From: Azospirillum agricola
GTDB lineage: Bacteria; Pseudomonadota; Alphaproteobacteria; Azospirillales; Azospirillaceae
DNA: 64,000 nt
Direction of reading: 5' to 3'
Assembly (NCBI RefSeq): GCF_017876095.1
Contig: NZ_JAGINM010000004.1
Span: 366,075 to 430,074 of the forward strand
The position numbers were made by a program, and so were the translations under genes. Positions 51,352-64,000 of the stretch are shown here, piece after piece. A model generated the notes under the pieces. It saw only the letters and a list, made by a program, of their open reading frames with translations. It was not told where the DNA came from and made no database searches. Each line of letters opens with the position of its first letter. Within the stretch, counting starts at the first letter, position 1.

Positions 51352-51518
51352 GATGAAGGGCGGGGCTCCAGGGGTTCGGGACGGCGTACGGCCGCCGGCC
51401 GGTCAAGCGTGACCGCGCCCACATGATGCCACAATCATCATCCCGCAAGAGGGGATGCGATGATTTTCCGGCTCAGCTTTTCGCCCTACGCCCGGCGTCC
51501 CGCCCCCCTCCGGCGGAG

Positions 51519-51917
51519 TCACTCGCCGTCGCCGTGCAGGGCGTCGATGGCCCGGCGGTCGCGCTTGGTCGGCCGCCCGGCGCCGGGCGCCCGGTAGGGA
51601 TCCTCCAGCCGCTCCTCCGGCACCGGCGGGGAGAGATCCTCGTAGAGCGCCTGGGCCTCCGGCGCCGGGCCGCGCCGGTTTCCCAGCGCCAGCACCTTGA
51701 TCACCCGGATGTGCCGCCCCTGCGCGAAGGTCAGCACGTCGCCCGGCTTGACCGCCGCGTGGGCCTTGGTGACGACCGCCCCCGACAGGCGGACGGCGCC
51801 GTCGTTGCACTGCTTGGCGGCGAGGCTGCGCGTCTTGAAGAAGCGCGCGAACCACAGCCACTTGTCGATGCGCAGCCGGCCGGGGGCGGAGTCGTCGGCG
51901 TCGCCGGTGGCGGTCAT
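51519..51917 (-). CDS. S4-domain RNA-binding protein, Hsp15-like
   Basis: A 132-residue protein. RLRIDKWLWFARFFKTRSLAAKQCNDGAVRLSG is the S4 RNA-binding fold, and VKPGDVLTF ends it; the C-terminal part is basic and proline-rich (YRAPGAGRPTKRDRRAIDAL). Hsp15 (HslR) rescues stalled 50S subunits carrying nascent chains. The ATG at 51917 has CGGGAG upstream. It lies directly downstream of the helicase gene on the same strand, the conserved alphaproteobacterial pair. Confidence 0.9.
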   Translation of the reverse strand: MTATGDADDSAPGRLRIDKWLWFARFFKTRSLAAKQCNDGAVRLSGAVVTKAHAAVKPGDVLTFAQGRHIRVIKVLALGNRRGPAPEAQALYEDLSPPVPEERLEDPYRAPGAGRPTKRDRRAIDALHGDGE

Positions 51918-51967
51918 GACGGGGCTCCCGCCTCGTCCGAAATTCCGGCATCGTGCATGTCGTTCAT

Positions 51968-54508
<2,541 letters not shown>

Positions 54509-54572
54509 GGCAGTAAGCTTTGGTGTGCCGGGGGCCGCTTTGCAAGCGTCGGCTGGGCGTTGGGCGAGCCGT

Positions 54573-55415
54573 TCAGGGGGACTTCGGCTTCTCCGCCTTC
54601 GGCGCCTCGGGCGCGGGCGCCGCCCCGCTGCCGGCCATTTTCGCCACCCGCTCCAGATTGACCGCCGCCGCCTTGCCGGAGTCGCTGTCGGGGGCGAGGC
54701 GCGCCACCAGCGCCCAATCCTCCCTGGCGCCGGCGAGGCCGCCGCTCAGCGCCTTGACGTTGCCGCGCAGCAGGATGGCCTCCGGGTCGCCGGGCTTCAG
54801 CTCCAGCGCGTGCCCGATGTCGGCCAGGGCCTGCCGGTAATTCGACAGCGCCTTCTGCGCGCTGGCCCGGTAGAGATAGGCGTCGGCCCGCGCCGGATCC
54901 TTGGCCAGCGCCGCGTCGAGGTCGGCGATGGCGTCCCAGAAGCGCTCGGCCTCGGCGCGGGCGAAGGCGCGGTCGATCAGCAGGTCGACGTCGCCCGGCT
55001 GCCTGTCCAGCGCCGCGCTGTAGAGCCGTTCCGCCCGCTTCTGGTCGCCGGCCCGCAGCCACGCCCAGCCGCCGCGCGCCAGGATCGAGGCCGCCGCCTT
55101 GGGGTCGTCCTTGCCCATCACCCCGGCCAGCTCCTCCAACCGCCCGCCGGCGGCCTTGAAGTCGCCCTTGTGGAACAGCGCGAGCGCCTGGCAGAGCCGG
55201 GCGTAGTCGCCGCCGCCCGCCTCCTGCCAGCGCAGCGCGCGGTCGAAGGCGGCGTCGGGCGCGGTCTCGGCCTGCGTCGCGCAGTCCTTCAGTTCGCGGT
55301 TCCGGTCGAGCGCCGGGTCGGCGGCGAGCGCGGGGGTCAGGGCGGGGGCCAGGGCGGAGGCCGTGGCCAGCAGCGACAGGACGGCCAGCGTGCGGTAAGC
55401 GTTGCGTCGGATCAT
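54573..55415 (-). CDS. Exported TPR protein
   Basis: A 280-residue protein. The signal peptide runs MIRRNAYRTLAV through ALTPALAA. About five tetratricopeptide units follow (RLYSAALDRQPGDVDLLIDRAFARA, AIADLDAALAKDPARADAYLYRASAQKA, ALADIGHALELKPGDPEAILLRGNVKA), and the C-terminus is a Pro/Ala/Lys tail. It is probably a periplasmic scaffold. An alternative start seven codons upstream exists; I chose the ATG at 55415 because it is the one that starts the signal peptide. Confidence 0.82.
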   Translation of the reverse strand: MIRRNAYRTLAVLSLLATASALAPALTPALAADPALDRNRELKDCATQAETAPDAAFDRALRWQEAGGGDYARLCQALALFHKGDFKAAGGRLEELAGVMGKDDPKAAASILARGGWAWLRAGDQKRAERLYSAALDRQPGDVDLLIDRAFARAEAERFWDAIADLDAALAKDPARADAYLYRASAQKALSNYRQALADIGHALELKPGDPEAILLRGNVKALSGGLAGAREDWALVARLAPDSDSGKAAAVNLERVAKMAGSGAAPAPEAPKAEKPKSP

Positions 55416-55505
55416 GGTCGCCTTACACTCCGCCATCGTCCGGTCCGGCGCAAGCCCCAGCGCGCCGGGCCCGCCCCCGACTCCGTTGCCCAAGGATGCG
55501 CCGCG

Positions 55506-56405
55506 ATGTCCTCTCCCCGCCTGTTCGTCTTCGGCCTCGGCTACAGCGCCCGCGTCTTCGCCGAGTCGCTGCGCGCCGAGGGCTGGCGGATCGCCGCCAC
55601 CTGCCGCGGCGAGGAGAAGCGCGCCGCGCTGGAGGCCGAGGGGATCGAGGCCTTCCCGTTCGACCGCGACCGCCCGCTGGCCGACCCGGCGGCGGCGCTG
55701 GAGGGCACCACCCACCTGCTGGTCAGCATCCCCCCCGACGCCAAGGGCGACCCGGTGCTCGACCACCACGCCCGGCATCTGGCCGACCTGCGCACGCTGG
55801 ACTGGGCCGGCTACCTGTCGACCACCGGGGTGTACGGCGACACCAAGGGCGAGTGGGTGAGCGAGGCGGCGTGGCTGAAGCCGACCGGCGAGCGCCAGAA
55901 GCGCCGGGTCGAGGCGGAACGCGGCTGGCTCGGCCTCCACCGGCAGTACGGCGTGCCGATGCACCTGTTCCGGCTGGCCGGCATCTACGGCCCCGGCCGC
56001 AGCGCGCTCGATTCCGTGCGCGACGGCACCGCCAAGCGGGTGGACAAGCCGGGGCAGGTCTTCGGCCGCATCCACGTCGCCGACATCGCGGCGACGCTGC
56101 GCGCCTCGATGGCGAAGCCGACGCTGGGCGCCGTCTACAACGTGGTCGACGACCTGCCGACCCCCTCCCACGAGGTGGTGGAGTACGCCTGCCGCCTGCT
56201 GGGCGTCGAGCCGCCGCCGCTGGTGCCCTTCGAGCAGGCGGATCTGTCGCCGATGGCCGCCAGCTTCTACGCCGACAGCCGGCGGGTGAAGAACGACCGC
56301 ATCAAGCGGCAGCTCGGCGTGACGCTGGCCTATCCCGACTACCGCGCCGGGCTGGACGCCCAGCTTGCCGCCGACAGGCTCGCCGCCGGCAATCTTCGAT
56401 CTTGA
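55506..56405 (+). CDS. SDR-family NAD(P)-binding protein, YeeZ-like
   Basis: A 299-residue protein. MSSPRLFVFGLGYSARVFAESL is the Rossmann GxGYxxR start typical of the YeeZ group, STTGVYGDTKGEWVSE the serine/tyrosine region, and FRLAGIYGPGRSALD and GRIHVADIA match extended SDRs (nucleoside-sugar epimerase-like). Activity is unknown. The ATG at 55506 starts the Rossmann strand. Divergent from the TPR gene (90-base gap). Confidence 0.85.
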   Translation: MSSPRLFVFGLGYSARVFAESLRAEGWRIAATCRGEEKRAALEAEGIEAFPFDRDRPLADPAAALEGTTHLLVSIPPDAKGDPVLDHHARHLADLRTLDWAGYLSTTGVYGDTKGEWVSEAAWLKPTGERQKRRVEAERGWLGLHRQYGVPMHLFRLAGIYGPGRSALDSVRDGTAKRVDKPGQVFGRIHVADIAATLRASMAKPTLGAVYNVVDDLPTPSHEVVEYACRLLGVEPPPLVPFEQADLSPMAASFYADSRRVKNDRIKRQLGVTLAYPDYRAGLDAQLAADRLAAGNLRS

Positions 56406-56536
56406 AGGATTCGCCGGCACACCCCGGTAATAATCGGGCCTGCGACCAAAACACGCGTCCGGGCCGGAAAAGGTTATTTAATACTCTCAACGGATCATCA
56501 CCGCATCGCTGACGGGAATCCTGCGGGAGTGTGGGC

Positions 56537-58234
56537 ATGAACGGCACGTTGCCCGGCGTGATGGCCAAGACCGGCGGTGTGTCCGCGGAGACCCCGGACA
56601 CCGAAATCTTCCGCCGCCAGATGAACGAGGTCGTCTCGCGCATCCCGATGCACGCCATCCGTTCGGTGCTGGACGCGGTGGAGGAGTCGGCCGCGCCCAA
56701 CGGCCAGCGCGCCCGGCACCTGCGCGACGCCCTGGTCGATCATTTCAACCGCCTGCGCCCGATGAAGGCGCGCCGCCTGTTCACCGGCCTGTTCGAGCCC
56801 TTCCTGGTCGACGACCAGATCCTCTACCGCGCGCCCGAGGCGGTGCCGGCCCTGATCCAGCGCGTCGACATGGGCGGCATCTGGAGCGCCCTGACGCAGC
56901 ACGCCTTCCCCGCGCTGGCCGCCGAGGTGCAGAGCCGGCTCGACGACATGGCGCGCGAGGCGATGCTCGACGCCGTGCTGGTCAGCCCGCAGGCGATGGG
57001 CCTGCGCGAGGAGATGCGCCGGGAGGCGCTGGACTTCCTGATCCGCATGGCCGCCGACCGCAAGCTGACCGACCGCTTCCTGGCGACGGCCAACGACGAG
57101 GCGCTGCACGACGCCCGCCTGCGCACCCAGTATCTCGGCCGCAAGGCGCCGATCGACAGCGACCTGCTGGGCTTCGTCCGCGCCCTGCTGGAGCACAACG
57201 CCGTGCTGGTGCCGCTGACCGAGCGGATGCGCCGCGACATCGAGGAGATGCAGGCGGGCAGCGACTCCCGATCCGCCGAGGTCGAGTGCCAGTCGGCCCT
57301 GATGGTCGGCTTCGTGCGGCGGGTGCGCGACCTCGGCGTGCCCTTCCGCGACCAGAGCCAGGTGCTGGCGTGGTTCGCCCCGCTCTACGGGCTGAACGTC
57401 AAGCGCCGCTACGACGTGTTCCTGCGCCATGTGCGCGAGCACGCCGGCCCGGCGGTGCGCGAGTCGCACCCGCTGCTGCGCGCCCTGCTCGCCCATTTCC
57501 ACGCCGCCGGCACCACCATCCGCGAGGTGGTGGACGGCATGTTCGGCGACGTCGACATCCAGGACGGCGGCGTGCTGTCGGTCAACACCGCCACCCGCGA
57601 GCTGCTGTCGGGCGCGGTGGAGCGCTTCGACCGCGCGCTGACCGCGCTGTCGGGGACCGGCTTCCTGGCCAGCCGCTCGACCGGCCCGGCGATCCGCGGG
57701 CAGCTCGCCGAGGTCAGCCGGGCGCTGACCGGAACCGTCATGCCGGCGCTGGCCTCGCGCATGCAGGCGGCGATGAGCGCCCGCATCGCCCCGGTGCCCG
57801 ACCAGCAGGACATCGTCTGGCTGCTGGAACTGGTGTGGCGCTGGGGGCGCTGCCTCGGCAACGCCGGCTACGCCAACCCCGAGCTGAAGTCGCTGCGCCT
57901 CTACGCGGTGGAGACCGGGCGCGTCGCCTTCGTCCAGGCGATGAAGGCCGAGGGCGACGAGAGGCCGGCCCACCGGATGGCCCACATGCTGCGCATCCGC
58001 CGCCTGATGGCGGCGCTGGGCGAGGGCGTCGATTCCTGGATCAGCCCGGTCAGCCAGGGCCTGCACCGCGTCGTCTACGCCTATCTCGATCAGGTCGAGG
58101 CGATCGCGGAGGACGAATGGGCGGTGATCGACGCCTTCGTCGCGGCGGTCCGCTCGGAACTGACCCGCTCCCGCCACTGGCAGAGCGCCGACCTCGTGGA
58201 GATCCTGCGGCTGCACGAGATGCGCGGGCGGTGA
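56537..58234 (+). CDS. Large uncharacterised protein (565 aa) upstream of dnaN
   Basis: No family is recognised. The protein is soluble with no signal peptide or membrane segment, and looks almost entirely helical (EIFRRQMNEVVSRIPMHAI, ALVDHFNRLRPMKARRLFTGL, FLIRMAADRKLTDRFLATA). Recurring features are KARRLFTGLFEPFLVDDQ, YRAPEAVPALIQRVDMGGIW and the WLLELVWRWGRCLGNAGYANPE segment in the last third. Charged residues dominate the surface pattern, with few Cys. The ATG at 56537 follows GGGAG. It is followed on the same strand by dnaN after 203 bases and may share a transcript. Confidence 0.75.
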   Translation: MNGTLPGVMAKTGGVSAETPDTEIFRRQMNEVVSRIPMHAIRSVLDAVEESAAPNGQRARHLRDALVDHFNRLRPMKARRLFTGLFEPFLVDDQILYRAPEAVPALIQRVDMGGIWSALTQHAFPALAAEVQSRLDDMAREAMLDAVLVSPQAMGLREEMRREALDFLIRMAADRKLTDRFLATANDEALHDARLRTQYLGRKAPIDSDLLGFVRALLEHNAVLVPLTERMRRDIEEMQAGSDSRSAEVECQSALMVGFVRRVRDLGVPFRDQSQVLAWFAPLYGLNVKRRYDVFLRHVREHAGPAVRESHPLLRALLAHFHAAGTTIREVVDGMFGDVDIQDGGVLSVNTATRELLSGAVERFDRALTALSGTGFLASRSTGPAIRGQLAEVSRALTGTVMPALASRMQAAMSARIAPVPDQQDIVWLLELVWRWGRCLGNAGYANPELKSLRLYAVETGRVAFVQAMKAEGDERPAHRMAHMLRIRRLMAALGEGVDSWISPVSQGLHRVVYAYLDQVEAIAEDEWAVIDAFVAAVRSELTRSRHWQSADLVEILRLHEMRGR

Positions 58235-58281
58235 TCGTCGGCAATCGCGCAGACGCCGGGATAGCCCGCGCCGAACGGTCG

Positions 58282-58346
58282 TATGATCCGCCATAAGGCC
58301 CTGATCGCACGAATTTGGTTCGACGCAACCGCCATTATGGTATGAT
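58282..58346 (+). promoter_or_regulatory. Candidate dnaN promoters
   Basis: Two TATGAT -10-like hexamers occur in the gap before dnaN, at 58282-58287 and 58341-58346. No convincing -35 box is seen at the usual distance. The rest of the 203-base gap holds no gene. Confidence 0.3.
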
Positions 58347-58437
58347 GCGCGCCCGCTCTGGGCGGTTGTCCCGGATTCCGCCTCCGGAAGTCCGCCCGAG
58401 CGCCCACCGATACACCCGCCGCCGAGACGACGACAGC

Positions 58438-59571
58438 ATGAACATCACCATCGAACGCGCCGCCCTTCTTCGGTCCCTGGGTCACGTGCAGAGTGTGGTC
58501 GAGCGGCGGAACACCATTCCCATCCTCTCCAACGTCCTGCTGCGCGCGAGCGACGGCGAGCTGTCGCTGGCCGCCACCGACATGGATCTGGAGATCGTCG
58601 AGACGGTGCCGGCCACGGTCGGCCGCGCCGGCGGCACCACGGCCCCGGCCCACACCCTCTACGACATCGTCCGCAAGCTGCCCGACGGCAGCCAGGTCGA
58701 GCTGGACGTCGGCGGCGACGGCAACATCCTGACGCTGCGCGCCGGCCGCTCGCAGTTCAAGCTGTCCTGCCTGCCGGTGGAGGATTTCCCGCAGCTCTCC
58801 GGCGGCGAGCTGAAGCACAATTTCGCGGTTCCCGCCGCCGACCTGCGCGCGCTGGTCGACCGCACCCGCTTCGCGATCTCCACCGAGGAGACGCGCTATT
58901 ACCTGAACGGCATCTACCTGCACGCCACCCGCTCCAAGACCGGCGGCGGCGCCGAGCTGCCGGTGCTGCGCGCGGTCGCCACCGACGGCCACCGTCTGGC
59001 GCGGGTCGAGATGCCGCTGCCCGAGGGCGCCGAGGGCATCCCCGGCGTCATCGTGCCGCGCAAGACGGTCAACGAGATCCGCAAGCTGATCGACGAGGCG
59101 GCCGACCGCATCGAGCTGTCGCTGTCCGACAACAAGATCCGCTTCGGCTTCGATTCCGTCACCGTCACCTCCAAGCTGATCGACGGCACCTTCCCCGACT
59201 ACGAGCGGGTCATCCCGGTCGGCAACGACAAGGTGATGGAGGTCGACGCCAAGCTGTTCGCCGCCGCCGTCGACCGCGTCGCCACCATCTCGACCGAGAA
59301 GAGCCGGGCGGTGAAGCTGGCGCTGGCGCGCGGCGCCCTGACCCTGTCGGCGACCAGCCCGGAAGCCGGCAGCGCCACCGAGGAGCTGGAGGTCAATTAC
59401 CAGGAAGGCCCCCTGGAAATCGGCTTCAACTCGCGCTACCTGCTCGACATCACGCAGCAGATCGAGGGCGAGGGCGCCCGCTTCACGCTGGCCGACGCCG
59501 CCTCGCCGACGATCATCCGCGACGTGGCCGATTCGACGGCCCTCTACGTCCTGATGCCGATGCGCGTGTGA
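58438..59571 (+). CDS. dnaN: DNA polymerase III sliding clamp (beta subunit) DnaN
   Basis: A 377-residue clamp. It has the three-domain repeat: MNITIERAALLRSLGHVQSVVERRNTIPILSNVLL in domain I, LRAVATDGHRLARVEMPLP ending domain II, and domain III ending in the conserved VLMPMRV tail, whose last residues line the peptide-binding cleft. Two protomers ring DNA and tether the replicative polymerase. The frame is open upstream, but the ATG at 58438 begins the standard N-terminus. It starts the dnaN-recF-gyrB run; dnaA is not in the window. Confidence 0.98.
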   Translation: MNITIERAALLRSLGHVQSVVERRNTIPILSNVLLRASDGELSLAATDMDLEIVETVPATVGRAGGTTAPAHTLYDIVRKLPDGSQVELDVGGDGNILTLRAGRSQFKLSCLPVEDFPQLSGGELKHNFAVPAADLRALVDRTRFAISTEETRYYLNGIYLHATRSKTGGGAELPVLRAVATDGHRLARVEMPLPEGAEGIPGVIVPRKTVNEIRKLIDEAADRIELSLSDNKIRFGFDSVTVTSKLIDGTFPDYERVIPVGNDKVMEVDAKLFAAAVDRVATISTEKSRAVKLALARGALTLSATSPEAGSATEELEVNYQEGPLEIGFNSRYLLDITQQIEGEGARFTLADAASPTIIRDVADSTALYVLMPMRV

Positions 59572-59613
59572 TGGGGTGCGGGGGACGGGTCCTCCGCCGA
59601 GCGGAACCGTGTC

Positions 59614-59631
59614 CTTGTCCACAGCATCCAC
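59614..59631. promoter_or_regulatory. Two DnaA-box-like sites between dnaN and recF
   Basis: TTGTCCACA (59614-59622) differs from the TTATCCACA box by one base, and GCATCCACA (59623-59631) directly follows with two differences. Both are in the same direction, 13 bases before recF. DnaA might bind here, but the site is far too small to be an origin. Confidence 0.4.
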
Positions 59632-59644
59632 AGGCTTTTCCCCG

Positions 59645-63410
<3,766 letters not shown>

Positions 63411-63455
63411 CAGCGCAAGTGTCGGTTGTCTGATAAACCGAGGTTTCGCCACATT

Positions 63456-63494
63456 AAGCGAGGCGGGTGGAACACCCCGCCTCGCTTTTCTTTT
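63456..63494 (+). terminator. Rho-independent terminator after gyrB
   Basis: AAGCGAGGCGGG pairs perfectly with CCCGCCTCGCTT over 12 bp with an 8-base loop, followed by TTCTTTTC. It lies 45 bases past the gyrB stop. Confidence 0.9.
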
Positions 63495-64000
63495 CGCGGT
63501 TGCGGGAAATATTCCCAGCCTCTCTTTGAGAGCCTCGGCGCGCCTCTTGTCAACATTGCCCCCTCCCCGCTGACCGGGTGGGGAATGCGAGGTAACCCGG
63601 TCGGCGAAACGCACCCCGCCCATACCCACGGACCGCGTCTCTCAAACTGTCCTTGGCACCGCTCGCCACCGCCCCAGAGCGCCGGGCGTCCCTCAATGTT
63701 GACAGTGTAATCGCACCTTTCCTTTCCCGTATTCGCGAAGATAGACCCCCGAAACCCCGGTGTCCGAAAGACAGACCGGCAAAGGATAGGTGCGCGCGGA
63801 AGCGATCCTGAGAATATTCGCTCGTTGCTTCGAGCGCATCCGCGTCCCATCATCTTCGCACTTCTCCTTCACGGAACCTTCGGAAGGATGCGAAGGACAC
63901 GGGGCGATAGCGTCCGTCAAGATGGTGGAAAATCGTGCGATGCTGAGGTGGCCATTGTTCAGGCGGCTTTGGGTGGAAACGTGATGGCTGATGAGGCTTC
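63495..64000. other. Gene-poor tail of the window
   Basis: About 500 bases with no convincing gene. The region is less GC-rich than the rest. A TTGACA at 63699 is seen but no -10 box stands at the right distance. Small open frames (up to about 95 codons) lack ribosome-binding sites and family features. At 63984 an ATG (ATGGCTGATGAGGC) runs off the right edge and may begin the next gene; too little is visible to judge. Confidence 0.5.

Noticed and set aside
51352..51518. A manganese riboswitch (yybP-ykoY) upstream of terC
   Set aside because: The diagnostic GGGGAGTAG core and its partner are absent on the minus strand.
56498..58294. A 598-codon minus-strand frame opposite the unknown 565-residue protein
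   Set aside because: Composition is His/Gln/Arg/Asp-rich as in other shadow frames. The plus-strand frame has normal helical composition, an SD and a sensible N-terminus.
58235..58437. A chromosomal origin near dnaN
   Set aside because: Neither the dnaN upstream gap nor the dnaN-recF gap has a cluster of DnaA boxes, an AT-rich unwinding region or a nearby dnaA.
63699..63727. A promoter at the TTGACA in the right-hand tail
   Set aside because: No -10 hexamer stands 16-18 bases downstream and no clear gene follows within 250 bases.

Overview
The window is very GC-rich and densely packed with protein genes. I found no tRNA, rRNA, CRISPR array, transposase or phage gene. It looks like a chromosomal core segment of an alphaproteobacterium of the Rhodospirillales, most likely Azospirillum or a close relative. 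The main evidence is GltB: its precursor has a 36-residue propeptide, and the 3Fe-4S cysteines fall at mature positions 1102, 1108 and 1113, the numbering known from the Azospirillum brasilense enzyme. FzlA, NikR, CarD/FdxA, the S4 protein plus SUV3-like helicase, and dnaN-recF-gyrB agree with this lineage. The genus call is inference.

Layout. 1-3.1 kb: tail of an NDUFA9-like dehydrogenase, an MFS carrier and uppP. 3.1-9.75 kb: gltD-gltB behind a structured leader. 9.9-14.5 kb: a GNAT, a TPR/glycosyltransferase-like protein that appears to start at ATA, the division protein FzlA and a secreted protein of unknown function. 14.5-18.9 kb: htpG behind an RpoH-type promoter, a soluble histidine kinase with tandem CBS domains, and fur. 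19-24.6 kb: a small coiled-coil protein, a HAD phosphatase, a degenerate receiver, an ECF41 sigma factor with its carboxymuconolactone-decarboxylase partner, a MoeB-DsrE-unknown operon, and an unusual duplicated beta-rich protein. 24.9-30.3 kb: cysK with its Rrf2/CymR-like regulator, an ATP-dependent DNA ligase-exonuclease pair, and psuG. 30.4-36.6 kb: several small proteins (Uma2, IalB-like, pirin, cupin, OmpA), an orphan TRAP binding protein, and rpoH. 36.6-45.3 kb: nikR, a perfect NikR operator, nikABCDE, and a downstream DUF2946/TonB-receptor pair. 45.3-56.4 kb: a phosphatase-fold protein that has lost its metal ligands, carD, fdxA, a LysR-MFS pair, a CBS protein, TerC, the S4 protein, the helicase, a TPR protein and an SDR. 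56.5-63.5 kb: a large unknown protein, then dnaN, recF and gyrB ending at a strong terminator.

Functional links. gltDB makes the two subunits of NADPH-dependent glutamate synthase. htpG is probably controlled by the rpoH encoded 21 kb away. The nickel cassette is self-contained: repressor, operator and ABC importer, with a possible outer-membrane receptor behind it. cysK and its likely repressor are adjacent. The ECF41 pair forms a known sigma-factor module. Points most worth checking are the inactivated phosphatase, the ATA start, the gltD leader, the hairpin that would hide the ribosome-binding site of the CBS gene, and the receptor pair behind nikE.
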